NCBI GenBank assembly: GCA_947371645.1
Contig: CANBQJ010000040.1
Span: 1 to 21,785 of the forward strand
Origin: Burkholderiales bacterium
GTDB taxonomy: Bacteria > Pseudomonadota > Gammaproteobacteria > Burkholderiales > Burkholderiaceae
DNA: 21,785 nucleotides
Direction of reading: 5' to 3'
This document shows, piece by piece, positions 8,494 through 15,764 of this stretch (position 1 is its first letter; each line of letters begins with the position of its first letter). The position numbers and the translations under genes were made by a program. Under the pieces are notes generated by a model. The model did not search any database and was not told where the DNA came from. It worked only from the letters and a program-made list of their open reading frames with translations.

Positions 8494-8507
8494 CAGGTAT
8501 ACACGAT
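8494..8507. promoter_or_regulatory. candidate GntR operator, copy 2
   Basis: CAGGTATACACGAT with the perfect palindromic core GTATAC at 8497-8502. Small palindromic sites of this type are usual for FadR/FCD-class GntR regulators, and the gntR gene is divergent from here. Binding is inferred from repetition and position. Confidence 0.55.
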
Positions 8508-8584
8508 GCGGCCGGTATGTATGCAATCGGCGTGCCGACTGGGCTGCACCAAGCTGGCACCGGCTATGATCTGCCCACCGCAAT

Positions 8585-8598
8585 CACGTATACAAGAT
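8585..8598. promoter_or_regulatory. candidate GntR operator, copy 3 (at gntR start)
   Basis: CACGTATACAAGAT, matching copy 2 at 12 of 14 positions, with GTATAC at 8588-8593. It ends seven bases before the gntR ATG, so a bound regulator would block its own translation-initiation or promoter region, which suggests autoregulation. A weaker relative, GTATGC at 8519-8524, lies between copies 2 and 3. Confidence 0.55.
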
Positions 8599-8605
8599 CA
8601 GGCCC

Positions 8606-9316
8606 ATGCGCTTGTCTCACAAGGCCGATGCCGCCTACCTGGCCATGCGCCAGGCCATCATGGAGCAGGCGCTCACCCCTGGCACCCGGTTGCCGGAGGA
8701 CCGCCTGGCCGAGCAGTTCGCCATCAGCCGCACCCTGGTGCGCGCCGCCCTGTCGCGCCTGGGCGCTGAAGGGCTGGTGGAGATGGGCAACAAGCGCACG
8801 GCCACCGTGGCTTACCCCAGCCTGGAAGAGGCCCGTGCTGTTTTCGAGGTGCGCCGCTGCCTGGAAGCCGAGGTGGTGCGCCTGGTCTGCCTGCACTGGC
8901 AGGACGCCTGGCGCGCCCCTTTGACCGAGCACGTGCGGCAGGAGCAGGCGGCGGCCCAGGCCGGCCAGGGGCAGGTGTCCATCCGCCTGGCGGGCGAGTT
9001 CCACATCCTGCTGGCGCAGCGCGCGGGCAACCCGGTGTTGTCGCGCTATCTGTCCGAGGTGACGACGCGTTGCTCGCTGATCCTGGCGGTGTATGGCCGC
9101 CCGCATTCGTCGGACTGCGCCATCACCGAGCACCTGGCGCTGATCGACGCCCTGGCCCGCCGCGACGCCCCTGAGGCCATGCGCCTGATGGCCTCGCACC
9201 TCGAAGGCATCGAGCAGCGCGCGCTGATCAGCCACATGGGCGCCAGCGAGCAGGACCTGGCCAGCATCCTGGCGCCGTATGCATCTGCGAACCCCGCAGC
9301 CAACCCGGCCGCGTGA
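8606..9316 (+). CDS. GntR-family transcriptional regulator (FadR-type, FCD domain)
   Basis: A 236-residue repressor-type regulator. Residues 1-70 are a GntR winged helix: AYLAMRQAIMEQALTPGTRLPEDRLAEQF followed by ISRTLVRAALSRLGAEGLVE. Residues from about 85 form an FCD effector domain: VFEVRRCLEAEVVRLV at its start, then EFHILLAQRAGNPVLSRYL, EHLALIDALARRD and ASHLEGIEQRAL, which supply the histidines that usually coordinate a metal in this domain. It is divergent from the BMP operon, and the gap contains three copies of a GTATAC-centred motif, one of them next to its own start. It probably represses both that operon and itself, with a carboxylate or purine-related ligand as effector; the ligand is not deducible from the sequence. 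Confidence 0.92.
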   Translation: MRLSHKADAAYLAMRQAIMEQALTPGTRLPEDRLAEQFAISRTLVRAALSRLGAEGLVEMGNKRTATVAYPSLEEARAVFEVRRCLEAEVVRLVCLHWQDAWRAPLTEHVRQEQAAAQAGQGQVSIRLAGEFHILLAQRAGNPVLSRYLSEVTTRCSLILAVYGRPHSSDCAITEHLALIDALARRDAPEAMRLMASHLEGIEQRALISHMGASEQDLASILAPYASANPAANPAA

Positions 9317-9324
9317 GGCCCGGG

Positions 9325-9348
9325 CCCAGGCCCAGGTTCAGGTTCAGG
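9325..9348. repeat. four tandem hexamers (YYCAGG) between convergent genes
   Basis: Two copies of CCCAGG are followed by two copies of TTCAGG, with no gap, between the gntR stop and the DUF962 stop. A short palindrome, GGCCCGGGCC at 9317-9326, precedes and partly overlaps them. The array is short and may be simple slippage. Confidence 0.6.
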
Positions 9349-9349
9349 C

Positions 9350-9649
9350 TCAGCGCAGCTTGCCCGTCAGCACATCCCACAGCATCACCCAGTCGCCCAT
9401 CAGGCTGTAGAGCGGGTAGGTGAAGGTGGCGGGGCGGTTGTGCTCGAAGAAGAAGTGGCCCACCCAGGCAAAGCCGTAGCCCAGCACCGGCAGGGCCAGC
9501 AGCCCCAGCCACTGACCGGACCAGATCACCCAGGCCGCCAAGGCCAGCACGCCCAGGCTGCCCACCGTGTGCAGGCGCCGGCAGGTGAGGTTGGCGTGCT
9601 GCGACAGGTAGAAGGGGTAGAACTCGCGGAAGCTGTTGTAAGTCTTCAT
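9350..9649 (-). CDS. Mpo1-like (DUF962) small membrane protein
   Basis: A 99-residue protein of the DUF962/Mpo1-like family. It begins [18 protein letters not shown] and has conserved H27 (CRRLHTVG), two hydrophobic helices at about 29-44 and 47-63, then the signature [13 protein letters not shown] with H65 and H70, and ends with a short third helix region. The yeast member Mpo1 is an iron-dependent dioxygenase that acts on 2-hydroxy fatty acids in alpha-oxidation; the conserved histidines here would be the metal ligands if the activity is kept. It is divergent from the chemoreceptor gene and convergent with gntR. The family assignment is confident from the GH...EHNRP pattern; the enzymatic role in this organism is inference. 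Confidence 0.88.
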   Translation of the reverse strand: MKTYNSFREFYPFYLSQHANLTCRRLHTVGSLGVLALAAWVIWSGQWLGLLALPVLGYGFAWVGHFFFEHNRPATFTYPLYSLMGDWVMLWDVLTGKLR

Positions 9650-9662
9650 GGCGCTGCAGCTT

Positions 9663-9679
9663 AGCACCGCCATGGTGCT
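9663..9679. promoter_or_regulatory. inverted repeat upstream of DUF962 and chemoreceptor genes
   Basis: AGCACC (9663-9668) and GGTGCT (9674-9679) form a perfect six-pair inverted repeat with a five-base centre, lying 13 bases upstream of the DUF962 start. It could be a regulator site or an mRNA hairpin; no motif family was recognised. Confidence 0.3.
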
Positions 9680-9724
9680 TATCGGGCGATCAATCCCGAG
9701 GGGCTTGCGCACACTGGCCATGCC

Positions 9725-9759
9725 CGCTTCCGGGGCGGGGGTGGCCCCTGCCCGAAGCG
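9725..9759 (+). promoter_or_regulatory. GC-rich leader hairpin of the chemoreceptor gene
   Basis: CGCTTC (9725-9730) pairs with GAAGCG (9754-9759), and inside it GGGGC (9732-9736) pairs with GCCCC (9744-9748). The structure ends 30 bases before the chemoreceptor ATG, so it would form in that gene's 5' leader if transcription starts upstream. No T-tract follows, which argues against a terminator. Confidence 0.35.
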
Positions 9760-9788
9760 ATGCGAGCGTCCAGCCCGACGAGGAAGCC

Positions 9789-12245
9789 ATGCGCAGCAAC
9801 CTGCCCATCACGCAGCAAGAATACGAATTGAGAGAGGGCGCCACCATCGTGTCGCGCACCGACGCCCAAGGCCGCATCACCGAGGTCAACGACGACTTCG
9901 TGGAGGCCTCGGGCTTCAGCCGTGCCGAGCTGCTCGGCCAGCCGCACAACCTGGTGCGCCACCCGGACATGCCGCCGCAGGCCTTCGCCGACCTCTGGGC
10001 CACCTTGAACGCGGGCAAGCCCTGGACGGGCCTGGTCAAGAACCGCCGCGCCAATGGCGACCACTACTGGGTGGTCGCCAATGTGACGCCGCTGCTGACA
10101 GGCGATGTGCTCACCGGCCACCTGTCGGTGCGCACGCGGCCCACGCGCGAGCAGGTGCAGCAAGCCGAGGCCCTCTACCGCGAACTGCGAGACGACCCGG
10201 ACTGCGGCTGGACGCTGCAGGAAGGGCAGGCGGTGCGCCGCAGCCATGCCGCCTGGCGAGGGCTGGTGCGTGCCGCGGGCGCGAAGGCCGCCTTGCCCTC
10301 ACGCGCGGCCGTGTGGGCCCTGGGCCTCTTGCTGGCTGGTGCCCTGCTGCACCGTGCGGTGCAGGCGCCCTCTGCGGGCAGCATGGCGCTGGCGCTGTTG
10401 GTGGCCGCAGCCGCCGGCCTGGGCTGGGCTCGCCTGTCGTGGCGCGTGCAGGGCCTGCTACAGGTCGTGACGCGGCAGCTGGACCAGCTGGCGCAAGGCC
10501 GCTTCGATGGCCTGGTGCGCGCCCCGCATGGCGACGGCCTGGACGCTGCGCTCTACGCCCTCAAGCGCGTGCAGACCCGCCTGGGCCATGACGTGGCCGA
10601 GACCCTGCACCAGGCCCAAGAGAGCGCGCGCATCCACCAGGCGCTGGACGTGGCCGCTGCCAACCTGCTGCTCACCGATGCCGAGCACCGCATCGTCTAC
10701 GCCAACCCCTCGGTGCTGGCCATGTTCAAGCGCGTCGAACCCGAGTTGCGCCGCGCGCTGCCGCGCTTCGACGCGCAAGCCGTGCTGGGCGCTCGCCTCA
10801 CCGACCTGCACCCGGCGCCCGGGCAACTCGAAGCCTTGCTGGGACAGCTGCGGGGCGAACACCGCACCCGCTTGCAACTGGGCGCGCGCACCTTCGACCT
10901 CACCTTCAACCCGGTGCCCGACGGGCACGGCCGCGCGCTGGGCGTGGTCGTGGAATGGCAGGACGTCACCGACAGCCTGGCCGAGCGCGAACGCGATCAG
11001 CAGCTGGCCCAGGAACAGGCCCGCATCAAGCAGGCGCTGGACGCCGCCTCGCTGCCCGTGCGCATCGCCGATGAACACGGCACGCTCGTCTACGTCAACG
11101 ACGCGCTGATGAACGTGCTCAAGCGCGACGAGGCCGCCTTCCGCTCCGAGCTGCCGGGCTTCGAAGCCAGCAAGGTGGTGGGCTCGTCGGTGGGCATCTT
11201 CTACAAGGACCCGGCTGCCGCCCTGGCGCGGCTGCGTGCCATGGAGCAGCTCACCACGTCCACCATGAACCTGGGTGGCCGCACCTACGAGGTCATCACC
11301 ACGCCGGTGCGGGCGCGGGACGGCCGCAAGATCGGCTCCATCGGCCAGTGGCAGGACAAGACCGAGCAGCTGCGCGCCGAAACCGAGATCGCCGAGCTGG
11401 TGCAGGCCGCGGTGCAGGGCGATCTGAGCCGCCGCATCGGCGTGGTCGACAAGACGGGCTTCTTCAAAGCCCTGGCCGAGCAGTTCAACGCGCTGGTCAA
11501 CACCATCTCGCGCACCATCACCGAGGTGAAGACCTCGGCCGAAGAGCTCACGGCTGCGGCGGGGCAGGTTTCGGAGACCTCGCAGTCGCTGTCGCAGTCG
11601 GCGGCCTCGCAAGCGGCCAGCGTGGAGCAGACCAGCGTCTCGTTGCAGCACATGGCTTCGGCGGTGCAGCAGAACTCCGAGCACGCCCGCGTCACCGACG
11701 ACATGGCGTCCAATGCCTCGCGCGAAGCGATGGAAGGCGGCACGGCCGTGGGCAAGACGGTGGACGCCATGCGCGCCATCGCCCAGAAGATCTCCATCAT
11801 CGACGACATCGCCTACCAGACCAACCTGCTGGCGCTGAACGCGGCCATCGAGGCGGCGCGCGCGGGCGAGCACGGGCGCGGCTTTGCGGTGGTGGCTGCC
11901 GAGGTGCGCAAGCTGGCCGAGCGCAGCCAGATCGCCGCGCAGGAGATCAGCCAGCTGGCGGGCAGCAGCGTGGGCCTGGCCGAGCAGGCCGGCAGCATGC
12001 TGGCGCTGATCGTGCCGGCCATCCACAGGACCAGCGAGCTGGTGCAGGAGATCGCCGAGATATCGGGTGAGCAGGCCTCGGGCGTGCGCAGCATCACCGG
12101 CGCCATGGACATGCTCAACAGCAGCACGCAGCAAAACGCGTCTGCCGCAGAACAGCTGTCGGCCACGTCGGAGCAGCTGTCGGCACAGGCCACGCAACTG
12201 CACGGGCTGATGAGCTACTTCAAGCTGCAGGGGCAGGTGGCCTAG
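9789..12245 (+). CDS. methyl-accepting chemotaxis protein with Aer-type PAS and two further PAS domains
   Basis: An 818-residue chemoreceptor. Residues 1-117 are an Aer-like PAS domain ([14 protein letters not shown], then VRHPDMPP at 56-63 and [12 protein letters not shown] from 84), which in Aer binds FAD and senses redox state. Two hydrophobic helices (about 172-191 and 197-218) form a membrane hairpin with almost no periplasmic loop, followed by a HAMP-like region, two tandem PAS domains (about 285-394 and 416-524), a second HAMP-like stretch (from about 541) and the signalling domain. The conserved hairpin tip [20 protein letters not shown] and [20 protein letters not shown] lies at about 671-716. 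No C-terminal receptor-binding pentapeptide is seen for CheR. The ATG at 9789 is preceded by AGGA at 9781-9784; an ATG at 9648 would add 47 residues unlike the family. No other chemotaxis genes are nearby. Confidence 0.93.
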   Translation: MRSNLPITQQEYELREGATIVSRTDAQGRITEVNDDFVEASGFSRAELLGQPHNLVRHPDMPPQAFADLWATLNAGKPWTGLVKNRRANGDHYWVVANVTPLLTGDVLTGHLSVRTRPTREQVQQAEALYRELRDDPDCGWTLQEGQAVRRSHAAWRGLVRAAGAKAALPSRAAVWALGLLLAGALLHRAVQAPSAGSMALALLVAAAAGLGWARLSWRVQGLLQVVTRQLDQLAQGRFDGLVRAPHGDGLDAALYALKRVQTRLGHDVAETLHQAQESARIHQALDVAAANLLLTDAEHRIVYANPSVLAMFKRVEPELRRALPRFDAQAVLGARLTDLHPAPGQLEALLGQLRGEHRTRLQLGARTFDLTFNPVPDGHGRALGVVVEWQDVTDSLAERERDQQLAQEQARIKQALDAASLPVRIADEHGTLVYVNDALMNVLKRDEAAFRSELPGFEASKVVGSSVGIFYKDPAAALARLRAMEQLTTSTMNLGGRTYEVITTPVRARDGRKIGSIGQWQDKTEQLRAETEIAELVQAAVQGDLSRRIGVVDKTGFFKALAEQFNALVNTISRTITEVKTSAEELTAAAGQVSETSQSLSQSAASQAASVEQTSVSLQHMASAVQQNSEHARVTDDMASNASREAMEGGTAVGKTVDAMRAIAQKISIIDDIAYQTNLLALNAAIEAARAGEHGRGFAVVAAEVRKLAERSQIAAQEISQLAGSSVGLAEQAGSMLALIVPAIHRTSELVQEIAEISGEQASGVRSITGAMDMLNSSTQQNASAAEQLSATSEQLSAQATQLHGLMSYFKLQGQVA

Positions 12246-12264
12246 CCTTCGGCGTCCAGCGTGC

Positions 12265-12720
12265 TCACAGCGAGGCGCCCAGCGCGCGCAACCGGGCCAG
12301 CAGGCGCTCTGGCGCGGGCGACACCTTCTTGTGTCCGGCCGGTGCCGCGTTGTTCAGGAAGACCACGCCGGTCTTGCCTCGCGCCACCTCGCGCCCCGAG
12401 GCCAGGTCGGTGAGCTTGAAGACCAGGTCGAAGCCGTACTTGTTGGGGTCGGCGGGCACCATCTCCACGTGCATGGTCTCGCCGTAGAAGGCTTCTGATT
12501 TGTACTGCGCCAGCATGTCGCCCACCACCAGGGTGTGGCCTTCGACGTCCAGCTCGCCGGGGTAACCCAGCGAGCGGAAAAAACGCACACGGGCCTCGGA
12601 CACCAGCGTCAGCAGCAGCGCGTTGTCCAGGTGACCGCCCTGGTTGACGTGGCTGATGTAGATGGGGATGTCGGTGGCGAAGATGAACTGCGCGGGCAGT
12701 TCGAACTGGATGCGGGCCAT
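12265..12720 (-). CDS. hotdog-fold acyl-CoA thioesterase (4HBT-like)
   Basis: A 151-residue cytoplasmic protein of the 4-hydroxybenzoyl-CoA thioesterase-like group. The pattern IYISHVNQGGHLDNALLLTLVSEARVRFFRSLG (residues 20-52) is the first strand, turn and long central helix of a hotdog fold, with D32 and E42 as candidate catalytic residues; the remaining strands (LVVGDMLAQYKSEAFYGETMHVEM and FDLVFKLTDLASGREVARGKTGVVFLN) complete the domain. Length is normal for the family. It probably hydrolyses an acyl-CoA, but chain length or aromatic preference cannot be told. No clear ribosome-binding site precedes the ATG. It is divergent from the histidine kinase gene and its stop lies 19 bases from the chemoreceptor stop. 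Confidence 0.85.
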   Translation of the reverse strand: MARIQFELPAQFIFATDIPIYISHVNQGGHLDNALLLTLVSEARVRFFRSLGYPGELDVEGHTLVVGDMLAQYKSEAFYGETMHVEMVPADPNKYGFDLVFKLTDLASGREVARGKTGVVFLNNAAPAGHKKVSPAPERLLARLRALGASL

Positions 12721-12765
12721 GGGCGGGGATGGGGTACTGCTGAACGGGACAAGCCATGATACCTG

Positions 12766-12777
12766 CGGGTTAACCCG
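12766..12777. promoter_or_regulatory. 12-bp perfect palindrome CGGGTTAACCCG
   Basis: A perfect palindrome in the 151-bp gap between the divergent thioesterase and histidine kinase starts, with an AT centre in GC-rich DNA. This is the usual look of a dimeric regulator site, but no matching known operator was recognised. Confidence 0.35.
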
Positions 12778-12871
12778 GTACGCTGGCTTTGTCCGGCGGT
12801 CAAAAGCTTGGCCTCACAGCGAGTTGGGGCGTCACAGGCTGGCGCAGCAGGCGCTGCGTAAACTCGCGGCC

Positions 12872-14143
12872 ATGCTTCATGCCGCACCCGTCGCCGCACC
12901 CACTGCAGCAACCATTGCAGCACCCGACGCGGGCAGCCTGAAGCAGCGCGCCCGCCTGGATGCCCTGCGGCTGTTTCTGGCGCACTGGCGCAGCTCGCTG
13001 ATCGGGGTGTCGTTCCTGACTGCGGTCGTGGCATTGGCCTTGCACGACCACGTGAGCGCGCCGGTGCTGGCAAGCTGGGGCGCCCTGGCTTGCCTCAACT
13101 ACATCGGCCAGGCCGTCGTGAGCTGGCAGCTGGAGCGTTCGCCCACCCTGTCCGCTGCCGCTCCCCGCTGGCTGCCCTGGCTGCACGTTTCGGTGGTGGT
13201 CAGTGCCCTCGTCTGGGGCTTGCTGCCCTGGATGGTCCTGGCCGGAGGGCCACCCGTTTTGCTGCTCACTTGCCTGTTCGACCTGATGCTGCTGTTTTGC
13301 GTGACCAACACGCCCAGCACACCAGGCCTGGTGTTGGGGGCGGTGCTGCCCATGGTGCTGGCACCACTGGCCTTGCTGGCGCATGGCGGCTTGCATGTGG
13401 AAGGGATGGTCGCCCTGGCCTTGTATGCGCTGATTTTTGTCTATGGCTTGCGCATCCAGGGCGCCATACAAAGCGCCATGGAAGAACGCCATGTGGCCAA
13501 GGACCTCGCGACGGCATTGCAGCTTCATCAGCAGCGATTGATGGAGGTCGAGCGAGAGCGCACCCTGCTTCTGGAGCGGCAGCGGCTCATGCGCGACATG
13601 CACGATGGCCTGGGTTCCGCGCTCACGTCATCGCTGGTGGTGGTCGAGCGTGGTGAGGTGCGCCCCGCCGAACTGGCCACCATGCTGCGCGAATGCGTCG
13701 ACGACCTGCGCGCCGTGATCGATTCGCTGGAGCCGACGCAACACGATCTGGTCACCCTGCTGGCCATGCAGCGCTACCGCTTTGGACCCAGGCTGGAGGC
13801 TGCGGGCATCCAGCTGGAATGGGACATGCACGACCTGCCCCCTCTGGACTGGATGGGCCCACCCGAAGCCTTGCAGGCCATGCGCATGGTGCAAGAGGTG
13901 TTCACCAACATCGTCAAGCACGCCGACGCACGCCATGTGCAGGTGTCGTCGCGGCAGGCGGGTGACACCGTGGTCGTGCGGGTCACAGACGATGGTCGCG
14001 GCTTCGATGTGCAGGCCCAGGCGACCGGGCGCGGGTTGCGCTTTTTGCGTCAGCGCGCAGCGGGGCTGGCCGGCACACTGAGCGTGGAGTCAGCCGTGGG
14101 TCAGGGCACGACGGTGCAGTGGTGCCTGCCCATCCACCGCTAG
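12872..14143 (+). CDS. sensor histidine kinase (HisKA_3 type, orphan)
   Basis: A 423-residue membrane histidine kinase. About residues 45-215 contain five or six hydrophobic helices without a large periplasmic loop, so the sensor is likely membrane-embedded. A short coiled linker (HVAKDLATALQLHQQRLMEVERERTLL region) leads to the dimerisation helix with phosphoacceptor H244 in RDMHDGLGSALTSSL, the HisKA_3 type. The ATP-binding domain follows, with N346 in the N box (VFTNIVKHA) and DDGRGF at 373-378. Kinases of this class normally phosphorylate NarL/LuxR-type response regulators; none is adjacent. The start at 12872 was preferred, as the longer reading to 12662 would overlap the divergent thioesterase gene. 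Its stop codon overlaps the stop of the next, opposite-strand gene. Confidence 0.9.
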   Translation: MLHAAPVAAPTAATIAAPDAGSLKQRARLDALRLFLAHWRSSLIGVSFLTAVVALALHDHVSAPVLASWGALACLNYIGQAVVSWQLERSPTLSAAAPRWLPWLHVSVVVSALVWGLLPWMVLAGGPPVLLLTCLFDLMLLFCVTNTPSTPGLVLGAVLPMVLAPLALLAHGGLHVEGMVALALYALIFVYGLRIQGAIQSAMEERHVAKDLATALQLHQQRLMEVERERTLLLERQRLMRDMHDGLGSALTSSLVVVERGEVRPAELATMLRECVDDLRAVIDSLEPTQHDLVTLLAMQRYRFGPRLEAAGIQLEWDMHDLPPLDWMGPPEALQAMRMVQEVFTNIVKHADARHVQVSSRQAGDTVVVRVTDDGRGFDVQAQATGRGLRFLRQRAAGLAGTLSVESAVGQGTTVQWCLPIHR

Positions 14144-14661
14144 CCGAGATCGACCCGGTTCACGCGGTGGGCTTCCAGCATGCGGGTGCCCAGCACGGTC
14201 ATGCGCAACTCGCCCACGGCCTTGACCTTGGAGCCGATGTCCAGGCCCGCCGCCACCACGCCATGGGGCCGCAGGTGGATGAACTCGCCGGTCTCCAGCA
14301 TCACGCCATTGGGTTCGCCATGCAGCGCATAGTGCCAGGCGCCCACCACGCCCTGGATGGTGGTCTCGCCCGGCTCGCCGTCGGGGCCTGCGATCGGCGT
14401 GCCGGTGACGTCGGCAAAGGATGCGAACTTGAACACCGGGTGGGCGCCCTGTGCCGTCTTGGGCGAGTGGTCTGCCACCGCCAGGACGCGCAACTGCCGG
14501 CCGGGCCCGGTGGCCTGGCTCAGCGCGAGGCCTTGGTCGGCGGGCACCGAGACCTGCACCACGCTGCCTTTCATCTTGACCAGCGCGCCCTCGATGTCGC
14601 CTTGGGGGCTGAAGAGCAACTGCTGGCAGGTGCCGTGGATGAACTCGCGGTGTTTGGACAT
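14140..14661 (-). CDS. uncharacterised protein with two OB-like repeats
   Basis: A 173-residue protein of no named family that I recognise. Its two halves look like copies of each other: residues 9-40 (HGTCQQLLFSPQGDIEGALV then VVQVSVP) and 103-132 (QGVVGAWHYALHGEPNGVML then GEFIHLRP) share a strand, a G-x-x-x-G turn and a second strand, ending in a GSKVKAVGELR-type strand. That spacing suggests two small OB-like beta barrels. There is no signal peptide or membrane helix. The gene lies 42 bases downstream of the CurA-type reductase on the same strand, GAGG precedes the ATG, and its TAG stop overlaps the TAG of the histidine kinase on the other strand (CTAG at 14140-14143). Co-transcription with oleate hydratase and the reductase hints at a role in the same pathway, but function is unknown. 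Confidence 0.75.
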   Translation of the reverse strand: MSKHREFIHGTCQQLLFSPQGDIEGALVKMKGSVVQVSVPADQGLALSQATGPGRQLRVLAVADHSPKTAQGAHPVFKFASFADVTGTPIAGPDGEPGETTIQGVVGAWHYALHGEPNGVMLETGEFIHLRPHGVVAAGLDIGSKVKAVGELRMTVLGTRMLEAHRVNRVDLG

Positions 14662-14703
14662 GAAGGCCTCAGGATGTGGACGTGCCCAAGCGGCGTGCGG
14701 CGC

Positions 14704-15738
14704 TCATTCGTGGGCGACCTGGATGATCAGCTTGCCGAAGTTCTTGCCTTGCAGCAGGCCGATGAAGGCCTCGGGTGCGCTCTCCAGCCCGAAGACGACG
14801 TCTTCACGCACCTTGACCTGGCCGCCTTGCACCCAGCCTCCCATCGCGCTGGCGAACTCGTGCCAGCGCGGGCCGAAGTCGTCGAACACGATGAAGCCTT
14901 GCATCGTGATGCGCCGGCGCAGCAAGGTGCCCATCAGCAGCCCCACCCTGTCCGGGCCCGGCGGCAGTTCGGTGGCGTTGTAGGCAGAAACCAGTCCGCA
15001 CAGCGGGACGCGGGCCCGCGTGTTGAGCAAGGGCAGCACCGCATCGAACACGGCGCCCCCTACGTTTTCGAAGTAGACGTCGATGCCCTTCGGGCAGGCG
15101 GCCGCGAGGTGACCAGGCAGGTCGGGGGCATGGTGGTCGACACAGAAGTCGAAGCCCAGCACATCGATCACGTGACGGCATTTGTCGGGGCCACCTGCGA
15201 TGCCCACCACATAGCAGCCCTTGAGCTTGGCGATCTGGCCCACGATGGCGCCCACGGGGCCACTGGCTGCGGCGACCACGACGGTCTCGCCGGGCATGGG
15301 CTTGCCGATGTCCAGCAGGCCCATGTAGGCCGTGAAGCCGGGCATGCCCAGCACGCCAAGGGCATGCGAGGGGTGCGGGTCTTCAGGGTAGAGCACCGTC
15401 AGGCCCTGGCCGTCGGAGACCGCGTAGTCCTGCCAGCCTGCGTAGCCTTGCACCAGCTGGCCCGTTTTGAAGGCGCTGTGGTGCGACACCTCGACGCGCG
15501 ACACCGTGCCGCCCACCATCACGTCGCCGAGGGCCACGGGCGCGGCGTAGGACGGCCCCTCGCTCATGCGGCCACGCATGTAGGGGTCCAGCGACAGGTA
15601 GAGCGTGCGCAGCAGCAGCTGGCCGGCTTCAGGCGTGGGGACGGCCTCGCTTTCGAGGCGGAAGTCGTCGGCGGTCGGCGCGCCGCGCGGCCTGGCGTGC
15701 AGGACGATGCGGCGGTTGGCAGTGGTGGTCTGGGGCAT
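14704..15738 (-). CDS. NADP-dependent oxidoreductase, CurA / leukotriene B4 dehydrogenase-like MDR
   Basis: A 344-residue cytoplasmic zinc-free medium-chain reductase. The group signature LSLDPYMRGRM is at 48-58, the nucleotide-binding loop AAASGPVGAIVGQIAK is at 156-171, and further typical blocks are VLGMPGFTAYMGLLDIG (129-145), DVYFENVGGAVFDAVL and the C-terminal GKNFGKLIIQV. Relatives include E. coli curcumin reductase CurA and prostaglandin/leukotriene reductases, which saturate the double bond of enones with NADPH. It lies 26 bases downstream of the oleate hydratase gene and so is likely co-transcribed; a role in reducing a keto- or enone-type fatty acid derived from the hydratase product is a plausible inference. 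No strong ribosome-binding site is seen before the ATG at 15738. Confidence 0.9.
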   Translation of the reverse strand: MPQTTTANRRIVLHARPRGAPTADDFRLESEAVPTPEAGQLLLRTLYLSLDPYMRGRMSEGPSYAAPVALGDVMVGGTVSRVEVSHHSAFKTGQLVQGYAGWQDYAVSDGQGLTVLYPEDPHPSHALGVLGMPGFTAYMGLLDIGKPMPGETVVVAAASGPVGAIVGQIAKLKGCYVVGIAGGPDKCRHVIDVLGFDFCVDHHAPDLPGHLAAACPKGIDVYFENVGGAVFDAVLPLLNTRARVPLCGLVSAYNATELPPGPDRVGLLMGTLLRRRITMQGFIVFDDFGPRWHEFASAMGGWVQGGQVKVREDVVFGLESAPEAFIGLLQGKNFGKLIIQVAHE

Positions 15739-15764
15739 GGTGCTTGTCGGTGGGGGCGATCAAG

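Noticed and set aside
9673..9695. CCCGATAA on the minus strand as a sigma-28 -10 box
   Set aside because: No TAAA-type -35 element is found at the right distance, and the downstream gene on that strand is DUF962, not the chemoreceptor.
9648..9788. 47-residue N-terminal extension of the chemoreceptor
   Set aside because: AGGA precedes the ATG at 9789 and the Aer-type PAS starts right there; the extension overlaps the first codon of the divergent DUF962 gene and contains the leader hairpin.
10458..12203. 581-codon minus-strand open frame opposite the chemoreceptor
   Set aside because: Composition is His-, Arg- and Gly-rich repeats without motifs; the plus-strand chemoreceptor is unambiguous.
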